A stretch of 34,861 nt of DNA, taken from assembly GCA_001771285.1 (NCBI GenBank), contig METI01000221.1, forward strand, positions 2,258 through 37,118, given 5' to 3'. The notes beneath the pieces were generated by a model. The model ran no database searches. It worked only from the letters and a program-made list of their open reading frames with translations, and had not been told where the DNA came from. A program made the translations under genes and the position numbers. How positions within the stretch are numbered: the stretch's first letter is position 1; every line of letters begins with the position of its first letter. Below are positions 16,159 through 25,068 of this stretch, piece after piece. The DNA comes from a candidate division NC10 bacterium RIFCSPLOWO2_12_FULL_66_18. GTDB lineage: Bacteria; Methylomirabilota; Methylomirabilia; Methylomirabilales; 2-02-FULL-66-22.

Positions 16159-17199
16159 ATGCCCACTGTACGCGCGGCCGAGCTACAGAGGCTCGGCCAG
16201 GATGTCTTTCGAGCGATCGGGGTTCCCGAGGAGGATGCGGCCTGGATGGCCCAGGTGTTGGTGCGCGCCAACCTCCAGGGCCACGATTCCCACGGGGTGA
16301 TCCGGATCCCCCAATACGTAGAGGAGTGGCGCACGGGGAAATTGAACCCCAAGGCGAAGCCCCGGATCCTGTCCGAGAGCCCCACCACGGCCCTCATGGA
16401 TGGTGAAGCGGGATTCGGCCAGATCGTGGCCCGCGAGGCCATGACGCTGGCCATCCGGAAGGCGGGAGGGGCCGGGGTCGCTGCGGTCGGGGTGAAGAGG
16501 TCCGGCCATATCGGTCGGCTGGCCGACTACGTCGAGATGGCGTCTGCCCAGGACATGATCGCGCTTCTCTTCGTCAACGCCAGCGGCGCCGGACAGTGGA
16601 TGGCCCCCTGGGGCGGGAGGGAGGCACGGCTCAGCACCAACCCCTTGGCCTTTGCCTGTCCTGCGGGGGCGACGCCCCCCATCCTCCTCGATATCGCCAC
16701 GACGACTGCCCCGGAGGGGAAGGTTCGCGTCAAGCGGAATCGTCGAGAACCGGTGCCCCTCGGCTGGATCATCGATGCCCAGGGAGAGCCGACGACAGAT
16801 CCGGAGGCGTTGTACCGGACCCCGCGGGGGACGCTCCTTCCCATGGCGGGCCACAAGGGATATGCCCTCGCCCTCATGGTTGAAATCCTGGCGGGGATTC
16901 TGGGCAGGGCAGGTCACGTGTGCGAGCATCCCGGGCTCGACTACAACGGGCTGTTTATCATTGCCCTGGACATCGCCCGATTCCTCCCGCCGAGCGTTTT
17001 CCGGGCGGAGGTGGACGACCTGACCCGGTATCTCAAGTCCTCGGCGCTGGCACCGGGCTCCTCCCGCATCCTGACTCCGGGTGAAGCCGAGGTGCTGACG
17101 GAGAGGGAACGCGCCGCGACGGGGATCTTCATCGAAGAGGAGACCTGGACCCAGATCGTCACGGCGGCTCACCAGTTGGGGGTGGCCGGACCCGCCTGA
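16159..17199 (+). CDS. Ldh_2-family malate/L-lactate-type dehydrogenase
   Basis: A 346-residue NAD(P)-dependent oxidoreductase of the family that includes malate, ureidoglycolate, sulfolactate and 2,3-diketo-L-gulonate reductases. Family hallmarks are GHDSHGV at residues 41-47 with the active-site His, KRSGHIGRLADY with the GH motif, STNPLAFACP and the late Gly-Lys segment GHKGYALAL. It acts on 2-hydroxy or 2-keto acids, so it fits as a step on a sugar-acid intermediate. GGTGGAGGAGAAG lies upstream of the ATG. The specific substrate cannot be told from the sequence. Confidence 0.9.
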   Translation: MPTVRAAELQRLGQDVFRAIGVPEEDAAWMAQVLVRANLQGHDSHGVIRIPQYVEEWRTGKLNPKAKPRILSESPTTALMDGEAGFGQIVAREAMTLAIRKAGGAGVAAVGVKRSGHIGRLADYVEMASAQDMIALLFVNASGAGQWMAPWGGREARLSTNPLAFACPAGATPPILLDIATTTAPEGKVRVKRNRREPVPLGWIIDAQGEPTTDPEALYRTPRGTLLPMAGHKGYALALMVEILAGILGRAGHVCEHPGLDYNGLFIIALDIARFLPPSVFRAEVDDLTRYLKSSALAPGSSRILTPGEAEVLTERERAATGIFIEEETWTQIVTAAHQLGVAGPA

Positions 17200-17320
17200 G
17201 TTGCCGCGGAGGCATGGTGGCGAATGGCGGTGTGAACGTGAGGGACTCGCCCCTCTGGGTGGGGTCGTTCGAACCCTGAATGCCGCCCTGCCGCGTCAGG
17301 AGGCGGAGAAAGGAGAGAGT

Positions 17321-18322
17321 GTGGGACGGGGAACACATCATCTGGAGTTCGAGGTCGTTCAAGGCTGGGAGCGCCTGCCGGAGGGATGGTCCTTCACCGA
17401 GGTGGTCGGCGTGGCCGTGGATTCACGCGACCGTGTCTATGTGTTCAACCGAGGACGCCACCCGGTCATCGTATTCGACAAGGAAGGCCAGTTCCTCGAT
17501 GCCTGGGGAGAGGGCATGTTCACCCGCCCCCACGGAATCTCCATCACACGGCAGGACCAGATCTTCCTGGTGGACGACGAAGGGCATGCAGTGTACCGGT
17601 GCTCCACCTCGGGGAAGGTGGAGATGAAGCTGGGGAGCGGTCAACCCTCCGACACGGGATATGAGCCGTGGAAGTCGCCGGTCCAGCGGGTCGCAGGTCC
17701 ATTCAACGCCGTCACCAACGTGGCCGTGCTTCCCACCGGCGAGATTTATGCCGCGGACGGGTACGGCAATGCGCGGATCCACAAGTTCGCCCCGGATGGC
17801 ACATGGCTCATGTCTTGGGGAGAGCCGGGGAGCGGGGAGGGTCAGTTCAACCTGCCCCACGGGATTGCGGTGGACAGCCGGGGGCACGTGTATGTGGCAG
17901 ATCGGGAGAATTCTCGCGTGCAGGTGTTTTCCCCCGAGGGCCACTTCCTGCGGGCGTGGACCTGGGTCAATCGCCCCTGCGATATTTTCATTGACGAACA
18001 AGATACCATCTTCATCGCGGAGCTGGGCTTCATCTTCGGCAACGACCCGGTACCGCACCTCCTTCTCATGCAACAGCCGCCTCCCGGACACGCGCCCATC
18101 GCCCGGGTCTCCATCTGCAACCCAGACGGAGAGATCCAGGCCCAGGTGGGCGGGGAAGAAGCGCTCCTGCCGGGGAACTTCATCGCCCCGCACGGCCTGT
18201 GGGCCGATTCCCGGGGAGACTTGTATGTGGGAGAGGTGGTGGTGGCGGTGGGCGCGGTGAAGAAGTTCGCTCCCCTGACTCCCCACGCCTTTCAGAAGTT
18301 TGTGCGTGGCGGACCCCGCTAA
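17321..18322 (+). CDS. NHL-repeat beta-propeller protein, peptidyl-hydroxyglycine lyase-like
   Basis: A 333-residue six-bladed propeller. Repeats of the form VAVDSRDRVYVFNRGRHPVI, ISITRQDQIFLVDDE, VAVLPTGEIYAADGYGNARI and IAVDSRGHVYVADRENSRVQ are visible at regular spacing. The pattern matches bacterial proteins annotated as peptidyl-alpha-hydroxyglycine alpha-amidating lyase family; whether these have that activity is unproven. No signal peptide is visible with the chosen start. GTG 17321 is preferred because AAGGAG sits 5 bases upstream and similarity begins there; the frame is open back to 17201. In a sugar catabolic operon it could act as a lactonase-like or sensing protein, which is inference. 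Confidence 0.75.
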   Translation: MGRGTHHLEFEVVQGWERLPEGWSFTEVVGVAVDSRDRVYVFNRGRHPVIVFDKEGQFLDAWGEGMFTRPHGISITRQDQIFLVDDEGHAVYRCSTSGKVEMKLGSGQPSDTGYEPWKSPVQRVAGPFNAVTNVAVLPTGEIYAADGYGNARIHKFAPDGTWLMSWGEPGSGEGQFNLPHGIAVDSRGHVYVADRENSRVQVFSPEGHFLRAWTWVNRPCDIFIDEQDTIFIAELGFIFGNDPVPHLLLMQQPPPGHAPIARVSICNPDGEIQAQVGGEEALLPGNFIAPHGLWADSRGDLYVGEVVVAVGAVKKFAPLTPHAFQKFVRGGPR

Positions 18323-18401
18323 CCTGGCGACCGAGGCGCGGCGGGGTTCGCCCAGATCGGGCCGGTCGACCCGATGGCGACCCGAGCGCACCGAGGAGGC
18401 A

Positions 18402-19400
18402 ATGGACCGGAAACCGAAGATCCTGGTAACGGTGCAGCAGTTCGCCGACCGAGAGACGCCAGAGCTTCGCCCCCTGGAGGAGGCGGGATTCGAAATCCTC
18501 CTGAACAGGAGGGGCCGGCCCCTGACCGAACAGGAGCTTATCGACTCGCTCCCCGGAGTCTTTGCCACCCTGGCCGGCGGGGAACCCTACACCGCTCGGG
18601 TCTTCGAGCACGCCACGGATCTTCGGGTCGTGGCCCGCTTCGGGGTCGGCTATGACCAGATCGATGTCCCGGCCGCCACCCGCCACGGGGTAGCCGTCGC
18701 CATGGCCTTCGGCACCAATCACGAATCCGTCGCCGACTACACCCTGGCGCTGATGCTGGCCCTGGCGGTGGACCTGCGGGCCCACCACGAACAGGTAAAG
18801 GGAGGCAGATGGATCACCGATTTCCACCGTGGGTTCTGGCGCGCCACGGTCGGGATTGTGGGCCTGGGGCGGATCGGAAAGGCCGTGGCCCGGCGGTGCC
18901 AAGGCTTCGAGACGCGGACCCTCGCGTACGATCCGGTGCCTGACACGATCTTCGCGCGCGATCACGGGGTCCACCTTGTTCCCCTGGACACGCTGCTGCG
19001 CGAGGCTGATATTGTCACCTTGCATCTCCCCCTCGCTGCCGAAACGGTCCGGTTCATCAACCGGGATCGCCTCGCGCTGATGAGGCCCACGGCGTTCCTC
19101 ATCAACACGGCACGCGGCGCGATCGTAGATGAGGAGGCACTGGCCGAGGCGCTGACCGCGGGCCGCCTGGCAGGCGCCGGCCTCGACGCCTTTACGGTCG
19201 AGCCGCCTTTCGGATCGCCCCTGCTGACCCTGGACCGGGTGATCGTCAGTCCTCACGCGGCCGGGTCAGACGAGAGGGCGACCGCCGCCATGCTCATGCG
19301 CTGCGCGGACTCCATCCTGGCGGTGGCCCGCGGCGAGGATCCGGGGCCGGGACTGGTCTTGAATCCCGAGGTGTTGACAAGAGAACGGTCTCCCTCCTAG
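18402..19400 (+). CDS. D-2-hydroxyacid dehydrogenase (phosphoglycerate dehydrogenase-like)
   Basis: A 332-residue NAD-dependent D-2-hydroxyacid dehydrogenase. The Rossmann motif GLGRIG is at residues 154-159. The catalytic Arg lies in NTARGAIVDEEAL, the Glu in LDAFTVEPPF and the His in SPHAAGSDE, so the Arg-Glu-His set is complete. It lacks the C-terminal regulatory domains of full-length SerA, so a catabolic hydroxyacid or hydroxypyruvate/glyoxylate-type role is more likely than serine synthesis. GAGGAGG ends three bases before ATG 18402. It lies between the propeller gene and the fused E1 gene, whose substrate may be the keto acid it forms. Confidence 0.9.
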   Translation: MDRKPKILVTVQQFADRETPELRPLEEAGFEILLNRRGRPLTEQELIDSLPGVFATLAGGEPYTARVFEHATDLRVVARFGVGYDQIDVPAATRHGVAVAMAFGTNHESVADYTLALMLALAVDLRAHHEQVKGGRWITDFHRGFWRATVGIVGLGRIGKAVARRCQGFETRTLAYDPVPDTIFARDHGVHLVPLDTLLREADIVTLHLPLAAETVRFINRDRLALMRPTAFLINTARGAIVDEEALAEALTAGRLAGAGLDAFTVEPPFGSPLLTLDRVIVSPHAAGSDERATAAMLMRCADSILAVARGEDPGPGLVLNPEVLTRERSPS

Positions 19401-19413
19401 GAGAGGGTACAGC

Positions 19414-21879
19414 ATGGTGAAGCATCTTGTGATTGCCCCCGAGGACGTGCGCCGGGCGGAAACGATCGACCTGGGGACCATCGCGGTCAACGCGTATCGC
19501 AAGACCCTCGCCGACGAGATCGCCGAGGGGCGGCTCACGGCGGAAGATGTGATCCGCCTCTACCGCGACATGCTCCTCATCCGCGAATTCGAAGAGATGC
19601 TGGGGGAAATCAAGCGGCTGGGGCGGTACAAAGACATCGCCTACGGCCACCAGGGGCCGGCGCATCTCTCGGTGGGCCAGGAGGCCGCGGCGGTGGGCGA
19701 GGCGTTCCTGCTCGACGTCGAGAGCCACATCTTCGGTAACCACCGGAGCCACGGAGAGATCATCGCGAAGGGGCTGAGTGCCATTCATGGCTTGAGCGAG
19801 CCGACACTCCAGAAGATCATGGAGGCATACCTCGGCGGAGATATTCTCCGGGTGGTGGAGCGAGTATCCGCTTCCGGTGGCAAGGAGCGGGCGATAGATT
19901 ATCTGCTGTACGGGCTCCTGGCCGAGATCTTTGGGCGCGCGACCGGGTTCAACCGCGGCCTGGGCGGCTCCATGCACGCCTTCTTCCCGCCCTTCGGCAT
20001 CTACCCCAACAACGCCATCGTGGGCGGGAGCGCCGACATTGCCGTCGGGGCATCCCTCCACAAACGGGTGCAGCGCAAGCCGGGCATCGTCATCGCCAAC
20101 ATCGGGGATGCCTCCACCGGCTGCGGCCCCGTGTGGGAGGCCATGAACTTCGCCACCATGGGTCAACTCTGGACTCTCTGGGAGCCCGAGTACCGCGGCG
20201 GCCTGCCCGTCATCTTCGCCTTCATGAACAATTTTTACGGGATGGGGGGCCAGACCCGGGGGGAAACGATGGGCTTCAGTCGGCTAGCCACCATCGCCGC
20301 CGGCCTGAACCCCTTCAACCTGCATGCGGAAACGGTGGACGGCAACAATCCACTCGCCGTCATCGAGGCCTTCCGGCGGAAGATCCCGCTGCTCCCCGTC
20401 GGAAAAGGTCCTGTTCTCCTGGATATCCTCACCTACCGCCAGAGCGGCCACTCGCCCAGCGACGCCGGCGCCTATCGGACCCGCGAGGAGATCCAGCTCT
20501 GGCAAGCCGTGGACCCGATTCGGGAGTTCGGGACCCAGCTCCTCGACGCCAAGGTCGCAACGGAGGCCGAGCTGGAAGCTCTGGCCGCCTATGCCGCGCG
20601 GAAGGTCCACCAGGCCTGCCGCCTGGCCGTGGATTTGCAGATTTCCCCCAGACTCACGGGCGAGGACATCGCCCGGGTCATGTTCTCGCATGCCGCCGAG
20701 GCGGCACTGCCGGGGGTCGCCCCGGACGCGGTGCAGAAGCCCCTGGCAGAGAACAGCCGCCTGCAAGCCATCGCCACCAAGAGCCGATCGGGCATTGACC
20801 CCTCCACCGGCGAACGACTGGGAGAAACCCAGGCGGTCTCGTTCCGCGACGCCCTCTTCGAGGCCATCATCCACCACGTGTATCACGACGACCGGCTCAT
20901 CGTATACGGGGAGGAGAACCGGGACTGGGACGGCGCCTTCGCCGTGTACCGGGGACTGACGGAGAGCCTGCCCTATCACCGGCTCTTCAACGCGCCCATC
21001 TCCGAGGCCGCCATCGTCGGCACGGCCGTCGGCTACGCCATGGAAGGGGGGCGCGCGTTGGTCGAGCTCATGTACTGCGACTTCATGGGCCGGGCCGGCG
21101 ATGAGATCTTCAACCAGCTCGCCAAGTGGCAGGCCATGTCCGCGGGCGTCCTCCAGATGCCCGTGGTGCTGCGCGTGAGTGTCGGCAGCAAGTACGGTGC
21201 CCAGCACTCCCAGGATTGGAGTGCCATGGGGGCCCACGTCCCTGGCCTGCAGGTCGTCTTTCCGGCGACGCCGTATGATGCCAAGGGTCTCATGGCCTCC
21301 GCCCTGACCGGGAACGATCCCGTCGTCTTCTTTGAGAGCCAGCGGCTCTACGGCATCACCGAGTGGTTCCAGAAGGAGGTCCCGGCCGACTCCTATACGA
21401 TTCCCATCGGTCTCCCGGACGTGAAACGGCCGGGAAAGGACATCACCATCCTCACGGTCGGCGCGACCCTGTACCGGGCGCTCGAGGCCGCAGAGCGGCT
21501 CCAGCGAGAGTTCTCCCTCTCGGCAGAGATCGTGGACGCCCGAAGCCTGGTGCCCTTCGACTACGCTCCCGTCCTGGATTCCGTGCGGAAGACCCGGCGC
21601 ATCCTGCTCGCTTCGGATGCGTGCGAGCGGGGGAGCTTTCTCCAGACCCTCGCCGCCACCATCCAGGAGCTGGCCTTCGATGCGCTGGACGCTCCCGCTG
21701 TGGTGGTAGGCGCCAGGAACTGGATCACCCCCGCGGCCGAGATGGAGGACCTGTTCTTTCCCCAACCAGACTGGATCCTGGATGCCATTCATGCCTCGTT
21801 GATGCCCCTACCCGGATACCGTCCGCAGCAAGATCGGTCGCCGGAGGCACGCCTTCGCGCTCATCGATACGGGGTATGA
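19414..21879 (+). CDS. Fused alpha-beta E1 subunit of a 2-oxoacid/acetoin-type dehydrogenase
   Basis: An 821-residue thiamine-diphosphate enzyme in which E1-alpha (about residues 50-450) and E1-beta (about 465-810) are joined. Alpha features are GNHRSHGEI, RGLGGSMH and the cofactor motif GDASTGCGPVWEAMNFA...MNN, in which the usual GDGA is GDAS, plus a short insert (WTLWEPEYRG). Beta features are VYGEENRDWDGAF, NAPISEAAIVGTAVGY and VELMYCDFMGRAGDEIFNQ. Separate subunits are the norm; this fusion should give equal amounts. No E2 or lipoamide dehydrogenase lies nearby, so it must borrow them or work without them, for example as a decarboxylase or a transketolase-like enzyme. GGAGAGGG lies upstream of the ATG. 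Confidence 0.85.
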   Translation: MVKHLVIAPEDVRRAETIDLGTIAVNAYRKTLADEIAEGRLTAEDVIRLYRDMLLIREFEEMLGEIKRLGRYKDIAYGHQGPAHLSVGQEAAAVGEAFLLDVESHIFGNHRSHGEIIAKGLSAIHGLSEPTLQKIMEAYLGGDILRVVERVSASGGKERAIDYLLYGLLAEIFGRATGFNRGLGGSMHAFFPPFGIYPNNAIVGGSADIAVGASLHKRVQRKPGIVIANIGDASTGCGPVWEAMNFATMGQLWTLWEPEYRGGLPVIFAFMNNFYGMGGQTRGETMGFSRLATIAAGLNPFNLHAETVDGNNPLAVIEAFRRKIPLLPVGKGPVLLDILTYRQSGHSPSDAGAYRTREEIQLWQAVDPIREFGTQLLDAKVATEAELEALAAYAARKVHQACRLAVDLQISPRLTGEDIARVMFSHAAEAALPGVAPDAVQKPLAENSRLQAIATKSRSGIDPSTGERLGETQAVSFRDALFEAIIHHVYHDDRLIVYGEENRDWDGAFAVYRGLTESLPYHRLFNAPISEAAIVGTAVGYAMEGGRALVELMYCDFMGRAGDEIFNQLAKWQAMSAGVLQMPVVLRVSVGSKYGAQHSQDWSAMGAHVPGLQVVFPATPYDAKGLMASALTGNDPVVFFESQRLYGITEWFQKEVPADSYTIPIGLPDVKRPGKDITILTVGATLYRALEAAERLQREFSLSAEIVDARSLVPFDYAPVLDSVRKTRRILLASDACERGSFLQTLAATIQELAFDALDAPAVVVGARNWITPAAEMEDLFFPQPDWILDAIHASLMPLPGYRPQQDRSPEARLRAHRYGV

Positions 21880-21891
21880 AAGCGAGAGAAT

Positions 21892-23091
21892 ATGGCCATG
21901 AAACCCTTCCGCGTGGGCATGGTGGGATTGGGGCTGGTTTCGGAAGCCCACGCCAAGGGATACGAAAGTCACCCGCGGGCGCACATTGCCGCCGTCTGTG
22001 ATCTGGATGGGAAGCGGGCAGAGGCCTTTGCAGCCCGGCACGACGTCCCGAAGGTGTATGCGTCCTTTGACGCCATGGTGGCCGACCCGGCGTTGAACGC
22101 GGTTGACATCGCAACCCCGACCTATTTGCATGTGCCGATGGCCGTGGCGGCGGCGCAGGCGGGGAAGCACGTGCATTGCGAGAAACCCTTCTGCCGGAGT
22201 GTGGGTGAAGGTCTCCTCGCCTGCCAGGTGGCCCGCCAGCGCGGGGTAACCTTAGGCGTGGGTGAAAGTTACGTGTTCCTCAGCTCCCACAGGAAGGCCC
22301 GCGAACTCGTGGATGGCGGCGAGATCGGTCGCCCCATGCAGATCCGCCAACGCCACGGGGCCTGGCTGGAACGCCAGGTCGCCGCGATTCCCACCGGCCC
22401 CGCGGATCGGAGCTGGCGGATTCATCCGGAGCACTCTGGGGGCGGGGAGTACCCCTGGATCTTCGACCATGCCGTGCACTTCTTCTCGGCGGCAGAGTAC
22501 CTGTTGCAGGATGAGCCCATCGCCGAGGTCTATGCCGTGACGTCCCGGGATCACGGCGGTCCAAAGAGGCAGGGAGCGGCTCACGATCCGTACACCGCGC
22601 CCGGCGTGGATATCCCGATCATCACCTGGAAATACCGGGATGGCGCCAGGCAGGGGGTGTGGGCGCGCGCCGAACGGTTGAACGGGAAGTATGACTATCG
22701 CCGAGGCTTCAGCACGATCATCAGCGGCGAGACAGGAATGATCGAGGTGCTGGGCGAGGGGGGCGCCCACCTCGACTGGCAAGGGCGCGCGGTACACCTG
22801 GTCCTGTTCAGGGAGGGGAAGGAGCCGGCCACCTGGCGGTTTGACGAGGGTGTCGATGACGTCTGGGACTCCGAGATCTCATACTACAGCCGCGCACACA
22901 TCTCCCAGGTTCACCACTTCGTGGACAGCGCCCTGGCCGGTCGAGACCCGCGCTACAAGGGAGAGGATGGCGTCCGCGCCGTGCAGTGCACGCTGGCGAC
23001 CATCCTGTCCGCCCAGCAGGGTCGTCCCGTGCGGGTCGAGGAGGTGCCCGAGGATTTCACGGCCTACGGGTCGCGTCACCCTGCCTCATGA
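21892..23091 (+). CDS. Gfo/Idh/MocA-family oxidoreductase (third copy)
   Basis: A 399-residue family member with the nucleotide motif GLGLVSEAHAKG near residue 12 and EKP at residues 97-99. The middle domain has GGGEYPWIFDHAVHFFSAAEYLL with the expected Asp-His pair. It is unlike the two copies of region A in the second domain and has an additional segment around DHGGPKRQGAAHDPYTAPGV. The two candidate starts are ATG 21892 and ATG 21898; the ribosome site is a weak GCGAGAG. It sits just before an isomerase gene, the common arrangement in inositol-type pathways where the dehydrogenase makes an inosose and the isomerase rearranges it. Confidence 0.9.
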   Translation: MAMKPFRVGMVGLGLVSEAHAKGYESHPRAHIAAVCDLDGKRAEAFAARHDVPKVYASFDAMVADPALNAVDIATPTYLHVPMAVAAAQAGKHVHCEKPFCRSVGEGLLACQVARQRGVTLGVGESYVFLSSHRKARELVDGGEIGRPMQIRQRHGAWLERQVAAIPTGPADRSWRIHPEHSGGGEYPWIFDHAVHFFSAAEYLLQDEPIAEVYAVTSRDHGGPKRQGAAHDPYTAPGVDIPIITWKYRDGARQGVWARAERLNGKYDYRRGFSTIISGETGMIEVLGEGGAHLDWQGRAVHLVLFREGKEPATWRFDEGVDDVWDSEISYYSRAHISQVHHFVDSALAGRDPRYKGEDGVRAVQCTLATILSAQQGRPVRVEEVPEDFTAYGSRHPAS

Positions 23092-23200
23092 TCGCTCCCC
23101 GCAGGGGATTCCCGCGGCGCTCACACGTCAGGGGTGCACGGGGAGATGCGCCGGGTATCGCGTCCCAGAGCGGGCACCGCACGGAAGGGAGGAATCGCAC

Positions 23201-24025
23201 ATGATCATCACCATGCATGGGCTGAGCACAATGCACAGCAACATGCGCACGGACATTCGGATTGCGCGGGAGGCCGGGTACGAGGCCCTGGAAATCGTGG
23301 AATCCAAGCTCCTGCGGTACCTGGACCGTGGGTTCAAGGCAGAGGACCTGATTCCCCTCTTCAACACGCACGGCATCCGTCCCGTCTGCATCAATGCCCT
23401 GAAGAGCGTCGAGCGTATCCAGCCGAAGGAGCGGCGGGAACTGCTGGCTGATGCGGAGCGGCTCTGCGCGGCCGCTGCTGTCCTGAAGTGTCCAACACTC
23501 CAGCTCGTGCCCTTCACGGGCTTGAAGGGACGGCCCTGGAAGGAAATCCTCAAACTCACCGCCAGGAACGCGGCCGACATTGCAGACATCGCCAAGCGGC
23601 ATGGGGTGAGATGCCAGGTGGAGCCCATCGCCTGGGCCCCCATTCATTCCCTCTCCCAGAGCCTGCAGCTCATCCACGAGATTGGGCGCGACAACGTTGG
23701 GATGGTGATCGACTTCTGGCACTTGTGGGCGGGTGAGGCAACCACCCCAGGCGAGGTGGCCAAACTGAGCCATTCACAGATCTACGGCGTCCACTTCTGC
23801 GATGGCATCCGGCATCCCAAGGGGAAGAAGTGGGTCGAAGAGGAACTGAGGGGATTTCTCCCCGGGGAAGGCAAGATTCCTATCAAGGAGTGGGTGGCTG
23901 CGGTCCGGGCCACGGGATTCGACGGGGTCTGGTCCCCAGAGCTCTACAGTCCAAAGCACTGGGAATGGGACCTGCTGGAGATCGCGCGCGAGGCCAAGGC
24001 GCGCATGGAGCGCTACCTGGCCTGA
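23201..24025 (+). CDS. Sugar phosphate isomerase/epimerase-type TIM barrel (IolI/IolE-like)
   Basis: A 274-residue xylose-isomerase-like barrel. The four metal ligands of the family are visible at Glu141 (VEPIAW), Asp171 (VIDFWHLW), His198 (VHFCDG) and Glu247 (WSPELYS), spacing that matches 2-keto-myo-inositol isomerase IolI. The protein is therefore probably an active keto-polyol isomerase or epimerase; the exact substrate is not certain. I chose ATG 23201 because AAGGGAGGA lies 8 bases upstream and the barrel begins at once. It is the last plus-strand gene; the next gene converges on it about 87 bases away. Confidence 0.88.
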   Translation: MIITMHGLSTMHSNMRTDIRIAREAGYEALEIVESKLLRYLDRGFKAEDLIPLFNTHGIRPVCINALKSVERIQPKERRELLADAERLCAAAAVLKCPTLQLVPFTGLKGRPWKEILKLTARNAADIADIAKRHGVRCQVEPIAWAPIHSLSQSLQLIHEIGRDNVGMVIDFWHLWAGEATTPGEVAKLSHSQIYGVHFCDGIRHPKGKKWVEEELRGFLPGEGKIPIKEWVAAVRATGFDGVWSPELYSPKHWEWDLLEIAREAKARMERYLA

Positions 24026-24111
24026 GGCACCACCGGACGGCGGCTCCTGCGAAGGGGGTATCCGGCGTGGGACGTGTTCGGAGATGATCCAGAGGCAGGC
24101 GGTCCGGGAGG

Positions 24112-24378
24112 TCAGGCGGGGGGAAAGATGCCGCGGAGGCCCTCCAGGCGGGCGAATCCTTCCCGAATGCTCACCCGGGCCTCCAGGCCGAACGCCGCCC
24201 AGTACCCCACGATGGCCTGCGCCAGACACCGTTCGCTGCAGATGCTGGGGGTGCAACTCGACGGATCGCCGGCCCGCGGAACGACACTCCCGCAGACCCG
24301 ACACAGGCCGGGAAAGTCCTCCGGCTCTGGCTCGGCCGACGGACCGGCCACTTCCTCCATCTCGATCCGGGCGGGCAT
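24112..24378 (-). CDS. Small Cys-rich protein, unknown function
   Basis: An 88-residue protein whose middle holds two close cysteine pairs, LCRVC near residue 26 and ICSERC near residue 46, plus one further Cys. This looks like a small zinc- or cluster-binding knuckle, although no known family is recognised. The N-terminus is acidic. Its ATG overlaps the stop of the FKBP gene by one base (TAATG) and AGGAGAGGAG precedes it, so translation is coupled to the isomerase. A role as a metallochaperone-like partner or zinc ribbon would be speculation. Confidence 0.55.
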   Translation of the reverse strand: MPARIEMEEVAGPSAEPEPEDFPGLCRVCGSVVPRAGDPSSCTPSICSERCLAQAIVGYWAAFGLEARVSIREGFARLEGLRGIFPPA

Positions 24379-24842
24379 TACTCCTCTCCTGGTAAGATGA
24401 TCCGACCACCCAAGGCAGGCCGCACGTCCTGCACCGTCACGGAGAAGGTGAGGTTCTCGCCGGCGAGCGGGTGGTTGAAATCCAGCGTGGCCCGGCCGTC
24501 GGAAATGCCGGCGATGGTGAACGGCACTTCTTCGCCCTGAGGTCCCTGGACCGTGAGGCGCAGGCCCACGGCCGGCGTGATGTCTTCGGGGAAGCGATCC
24601 AGGGGGATCTGGTGGACAGCCCGGGGCTCGCGGCTGCCGTAGGCCTCATCGGGCGCCACGCGAACCTCTTTCTGGTCGCCGACCTTCAGCCCCGTCAGCT
24701 CGCGCTCCAGGCCGGGGATGATCTGACCCTGACCGAACAGGAAGACCAGGGGGTCGTTGCCATCCGAGGAATCCACCACCTCCCCAGAGTCGAGCCGCAG
24801 CGTGTAGTCCATCGTCACGATCGTGTTCGGCCCGATCTCCAT
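24378..24842 (-). CDS. FKBP-type peptidyl-prolyl isomerase, SlyD-like
   Basis: A 154-residue FKBP with an inserted flap domain, as in SlyD. The catalytic-domain start is TIVTMDYTLRLDSGEVVDSS, the substrate pocket includes VFLFGQGQIIPGLERELTGLKVGD, and the flap lies about residues 70-125 before LDFNHPLAGENLTFSV closes the fold. It should act as a folding helper in the cytoplasm. It lacks the long His-rich, metal-binding tail of E. coli SlyD. I chose ATG 24842 because a GGGAGGT motif sits about 7 bases upstream on this strand; the frame is open further but without homology. Confidence 0.9.
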   Translation of the reverse strand: MEIGPNTIVTMDYTLRLDSGEVVDSSDGNDPLVFLFGQGQIIPGLERELTGLKVGDQKEVRVAPDEAYGSREPRAVHQIPLDRFPEDITPAVGLRLTVQGPQGEEVPFTIAGISDGRATLDFNHPLAGENLTFSVTVQDVRPALGGRIILPGEE

Positions 24843-25068
24843 CCGAGACCTCCCTGATACCTCCCCCCTCGCCGGAGCGCCATGAAAACCAAAACCCCCA
24901 AGGGCCCTAGAGAGTCTTTGGGGGGTTGGGCCGCGCAAAAACCGTCTATGGGGCTTCCGAAGCCGCCTGTTTGCGTGAAGGCACGGTAGGCGAAGTGGGG
25001 CGCCGTGTCAAGTCATTTCGGCGGCAAATCCGGACCAACTCGGGCCGGCTGCAGCGGCCCGGTCCCGC
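24843..25068. other. Intergenic stretch between FKBP gene and decayed peptidase
   Basis: No gene is supported here. Around 24889-24929 a C-rich run (AAAACCCCCAA) and a G-rich run (TTTGGGGGGTT) form an imperfect inverted repeat around GGGCCC, possibly the terminator of the upstream minus-strand operon or part of the FKBP promoter. The FKBP ribosome site is at about 24849-24855. The remainder shows nothing recognisable. Confidence 0.35.

Noticed and set aside
17267..17274. GTTCGAAC, resembling a tRNA T-loop
   Set aside because: The flanking bases do not form a T-stem, and no acceptor, D or anticodon arm fits upstream.
20284..21792. A 502-codon minus-strand open frame
   Set aside because: It is antisense to the fused E1 gene, has no recognisable motif and looks like a GC-rich shadow.
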